This document shows positions 44,232-45,377 of a stretch of DNA of 45,377 nt, piece after piece (the stretch's first letter is position 1; the number at the start of each line of letters is the position of its first letter). This stretch comes from Haplosporangium gracile (lineage: Eukaryota; Mortierellomycota; Mortierellomycetes; Mortierellales; Mortierellaceae), in NCBI GenBank assembly GCA_015499985.1, contig JAAAUF010000249.1, positions 1 through 45,377 of the forward strand, in the 5' to 3' direction. The notes beneath the pieces are model-generated. The model saw only the letters and a list, made by a program, of their open reading frames with translations. It did not search any database and was not told the origin of the DNA. A program made the translations under genes and the position numbers.

Positions 44232-44667
44232 AGCGTCTTTTTTTTTTGTTTGTCCGTGTTGTAACTACCTTTTTTTTGTTATCCTCTTCTCTCATTTAGC
44301 ACCTGTACCATTTTATCCCCCCTGTTTTTAATAAGCATCGTTCTTTCATAGAGTACCATCATTACGAAATTGTTTCCCCCTTTTTTTGTCATTGCACCAT
44401 TCATCTTGCTACTGCTACCGGGAGTGAGAGGAGAGAAAAAAGTGACAAAGGGTTCTTTAAGAAAGAATTGGAAGAAAAGGAGTGTGAACGAATAAAAAAA
44501 AAAAAAAGCCAAACTTCTGAGAAGTATGAAGAGAGAGAAAGGGAGAGTGCGAGAAAGGGGGGAATGGAGGGATCAGACAAGGTGAGACGAGATGAGGCGA
44601 GACGAGATGAGGCGAGATCGATACGAAAGGAGAGAAGTAAGTGAGAGACGTAAAGGAAGCAAGGGTC
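44232..44667. other. OXA1 3' region, noncoding
   Basis: T-rich at first (OXA1 3' UTR), then A/G-rich. A short tandem repeat of GACGAGATGAGGC units is at 44581-44620. No gene seen. Confidence 0.5.
44581..44620 (+). repeat. GAGACGAGATGAGGC-type minisatellite
   Basis: Two and a half near-identical copies of a 15-nt unit directly after each other, in noncoding DNA between OXA1 and the last exon. Confidence 0.6.
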
Positions 44668-44880
44668 TTAGAATGTTCCTGGATGATCGTCGTTACCACC
44701 CATAGGATCCTTGCTGAGAATGAAGAAATGCACTCGAGCGGTGTTTTGGTTGGATTTGAGAGTGGGTGCAGAAACATAATTCACCCATCGTCTCTCGATC
44801 CATCTGTCCATTTGTCCAGGGGTCCAAACGATCTCTCTACCCCTGGCCATGTACAAACGTGCAGGTACAGTCAACTCTTT
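44668..44880 (-). CDS. Unidentified C-terminal coding exon (partial gene)
   Basis: A minus-strand frame ending at a TAA (44668-44670) has the look of real protein: LTVPARLYMARGREIVWTPG, WIERRWVNYVSAP, ARVHFFILSKDP and a final DDHPGTF. An acceptor-like CAATACAG at 44881-44884 would start it as KELTVP. I do not recognise the family and could not place the upstream exon with confidence. Just upstream (about 44908-44946) a segment reading ENESVREEYVDQ is open in another frame and ends at GTATGT, but the intron between would be only 25 nt, which is too short for a normal fungal intron. The choices are a frameshift (sequence error or pseudogene) or a different splice plan; the rest of the gene may extend to or past the window end. 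Confidence 0.35.
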   Translation of the reverse strand, partial: KELTVPARLYMARGREIVWTPGQMDRWIERRWVNYVSAPTLKSNQNTARVHFFILSKDPMGGNDDHPGTF

Positions 44881-44944
44881 CTGTATTGAATTTCAAAGTA
44901 CATACTTGATCGACATATTCTTCTCTCACACTCTCATTCTCGCG

Positions 44945-45377
44945 TCAGGACAGCAAACATAATCTTTATTCTTTGGTCTTGTAACAAGACGAGCTTCTCT
45001 TGCTTTTGTTTCGACACCGCCATCGGTGTAGTTGTGGCACGTTTGTTCGACGATGGACGATGGGAAGAGAGATGGAGGGAGAGTCTAGCCATCCCAACCT
45101 GCTGAAAAAGGGGGATTTGCTTTTTTGGATCTCGTCACTCTCCCGTTTGACAAATGCTCTCAAATATTTTTTATTTTCCTTGCAAACAAAACAAAAAAAA
45201 AAAAAGAATAGAAAAATAAACACACCACACGAAATGGTGTTGTTTTCGTTGTTGTTATTCAAGTGTTTGTTTAAACAGGTTCTGGTTACTCACTTTCTAC
45301 TTATGAACAAAGGGGGATCTAAAATGTCGGACGGGCTCTGCATCTGAAGACCAACCTTGGTGTGTGTGTGTGTGTGT
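44945..45377. other. Right edge of the window, unresolved
   Basis: Mostly A/T- and CT-rich with an A run at 45188-45203. On the minus strand a short ATG frame (MQSPSDILDPPLFIS) near 45340 ends at a GTGAGT donor-like site, and another (MAVSKQKQEKLVLLQ) starts near 45022. Either could be an upstream exon of the 44668-44880 gene, but nothing fixes the choice. A (GT)n run at 45360-45377 closes the window. Confidence 0.25.

Overview
The window is a stretch of nuclear genome from a fungus, most likely an early-diverging, Mortierella-like member of the Mucoromycota. The evidence for a fungus is a set of fungal genes (ATG15, SEC72, an RPA43-type RNA polymerase I subunit), dense genes on both strands and many short introns (mostly about 60-250 nt) with GTAAGT-like donors and CTAAC/CTGAC branch sites. 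The narrower placement is an inference: the window keeps a WNK-type kinase and an AP-4 epsilon adaptin, both lost from the common yeasts, and many proteins carry CAA/CAG glutamine runs. Fourteen gene models could be spliced by hand so that intron phases agree and total lengths divide by three; the single-exon frames of RPL9 and SEC72 bring the set to sixteen protein genes counting the uncertain 3' one at the right edge.

Layout, left to right: the 3' end of a dead Tc1/mariner transposase (3-254); a type II membrane glycosyltransferase-like protein (+, 1540-3346); a full ABCC/MRP transporter (-, 3592-9746); ribosomal protein uL6/RPL9 (+, 11422-11997); RNA polymerase I subunit RPA43 (+, 12681-14085); an unidentified low-complexity protein (+, 14470-16107); the CDC25 phosphatase (-, 16373-18950); a WNK-like kinase (-, 19716-23247); AP-4 epsilon trunk (+, 24489-29190, with a 10-N assembly gap in one intron); the autophagic lipase ATG15 (-, 29333-31712); NOP16 (-, 32210-32927); a 1,496-residue RCC1-type propeller protein (-, 33110-37796); SEC72 (-, 38538-39131); replication factor C subunit RFC4 (+, 39393-40982); a GPATCH4-like nucleolar G-patch protein (-, 41085-42250); OXA1 (+, 42549-44231); and an unidentified coding exon (-, about 44668-44880).

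The genes are mostly unrelated housekeeping genes, not a biosynthetic or defence cluster. Four concern ribosome production (RPL9, RPA43, NOP16, GPATCH4-like), three the cell cycle or DNA replication (CDC25, RFC4, perhaps the RCC1-like gene), and several membrane traffic or insertion (AP-4 epsilon, ATG15, SEC72, OXA1, ABCC). Two divergent pairs share short intergenic promoters: SEC72/RFC4 (261 bp) and GPATCH4-like/OXA1 (298 bp). I see no tRNA, rRNA, CRISPR array or intact mobile element.

I did not find a clear undescribed system. The points most worth following are the RCC1-type protein with about 1,000 extra N-terminal residues and altered RanGEF residues, the fungal WNK kinase with an OSR1_C/PF2-like module, the appendage-less AP-4 epsilon, a phase-compatible extra exon in the ABCC gene, micro-exons in CDC25 and OXA1, and the unidentified proteins at 14470-16107 and 44668-44880.
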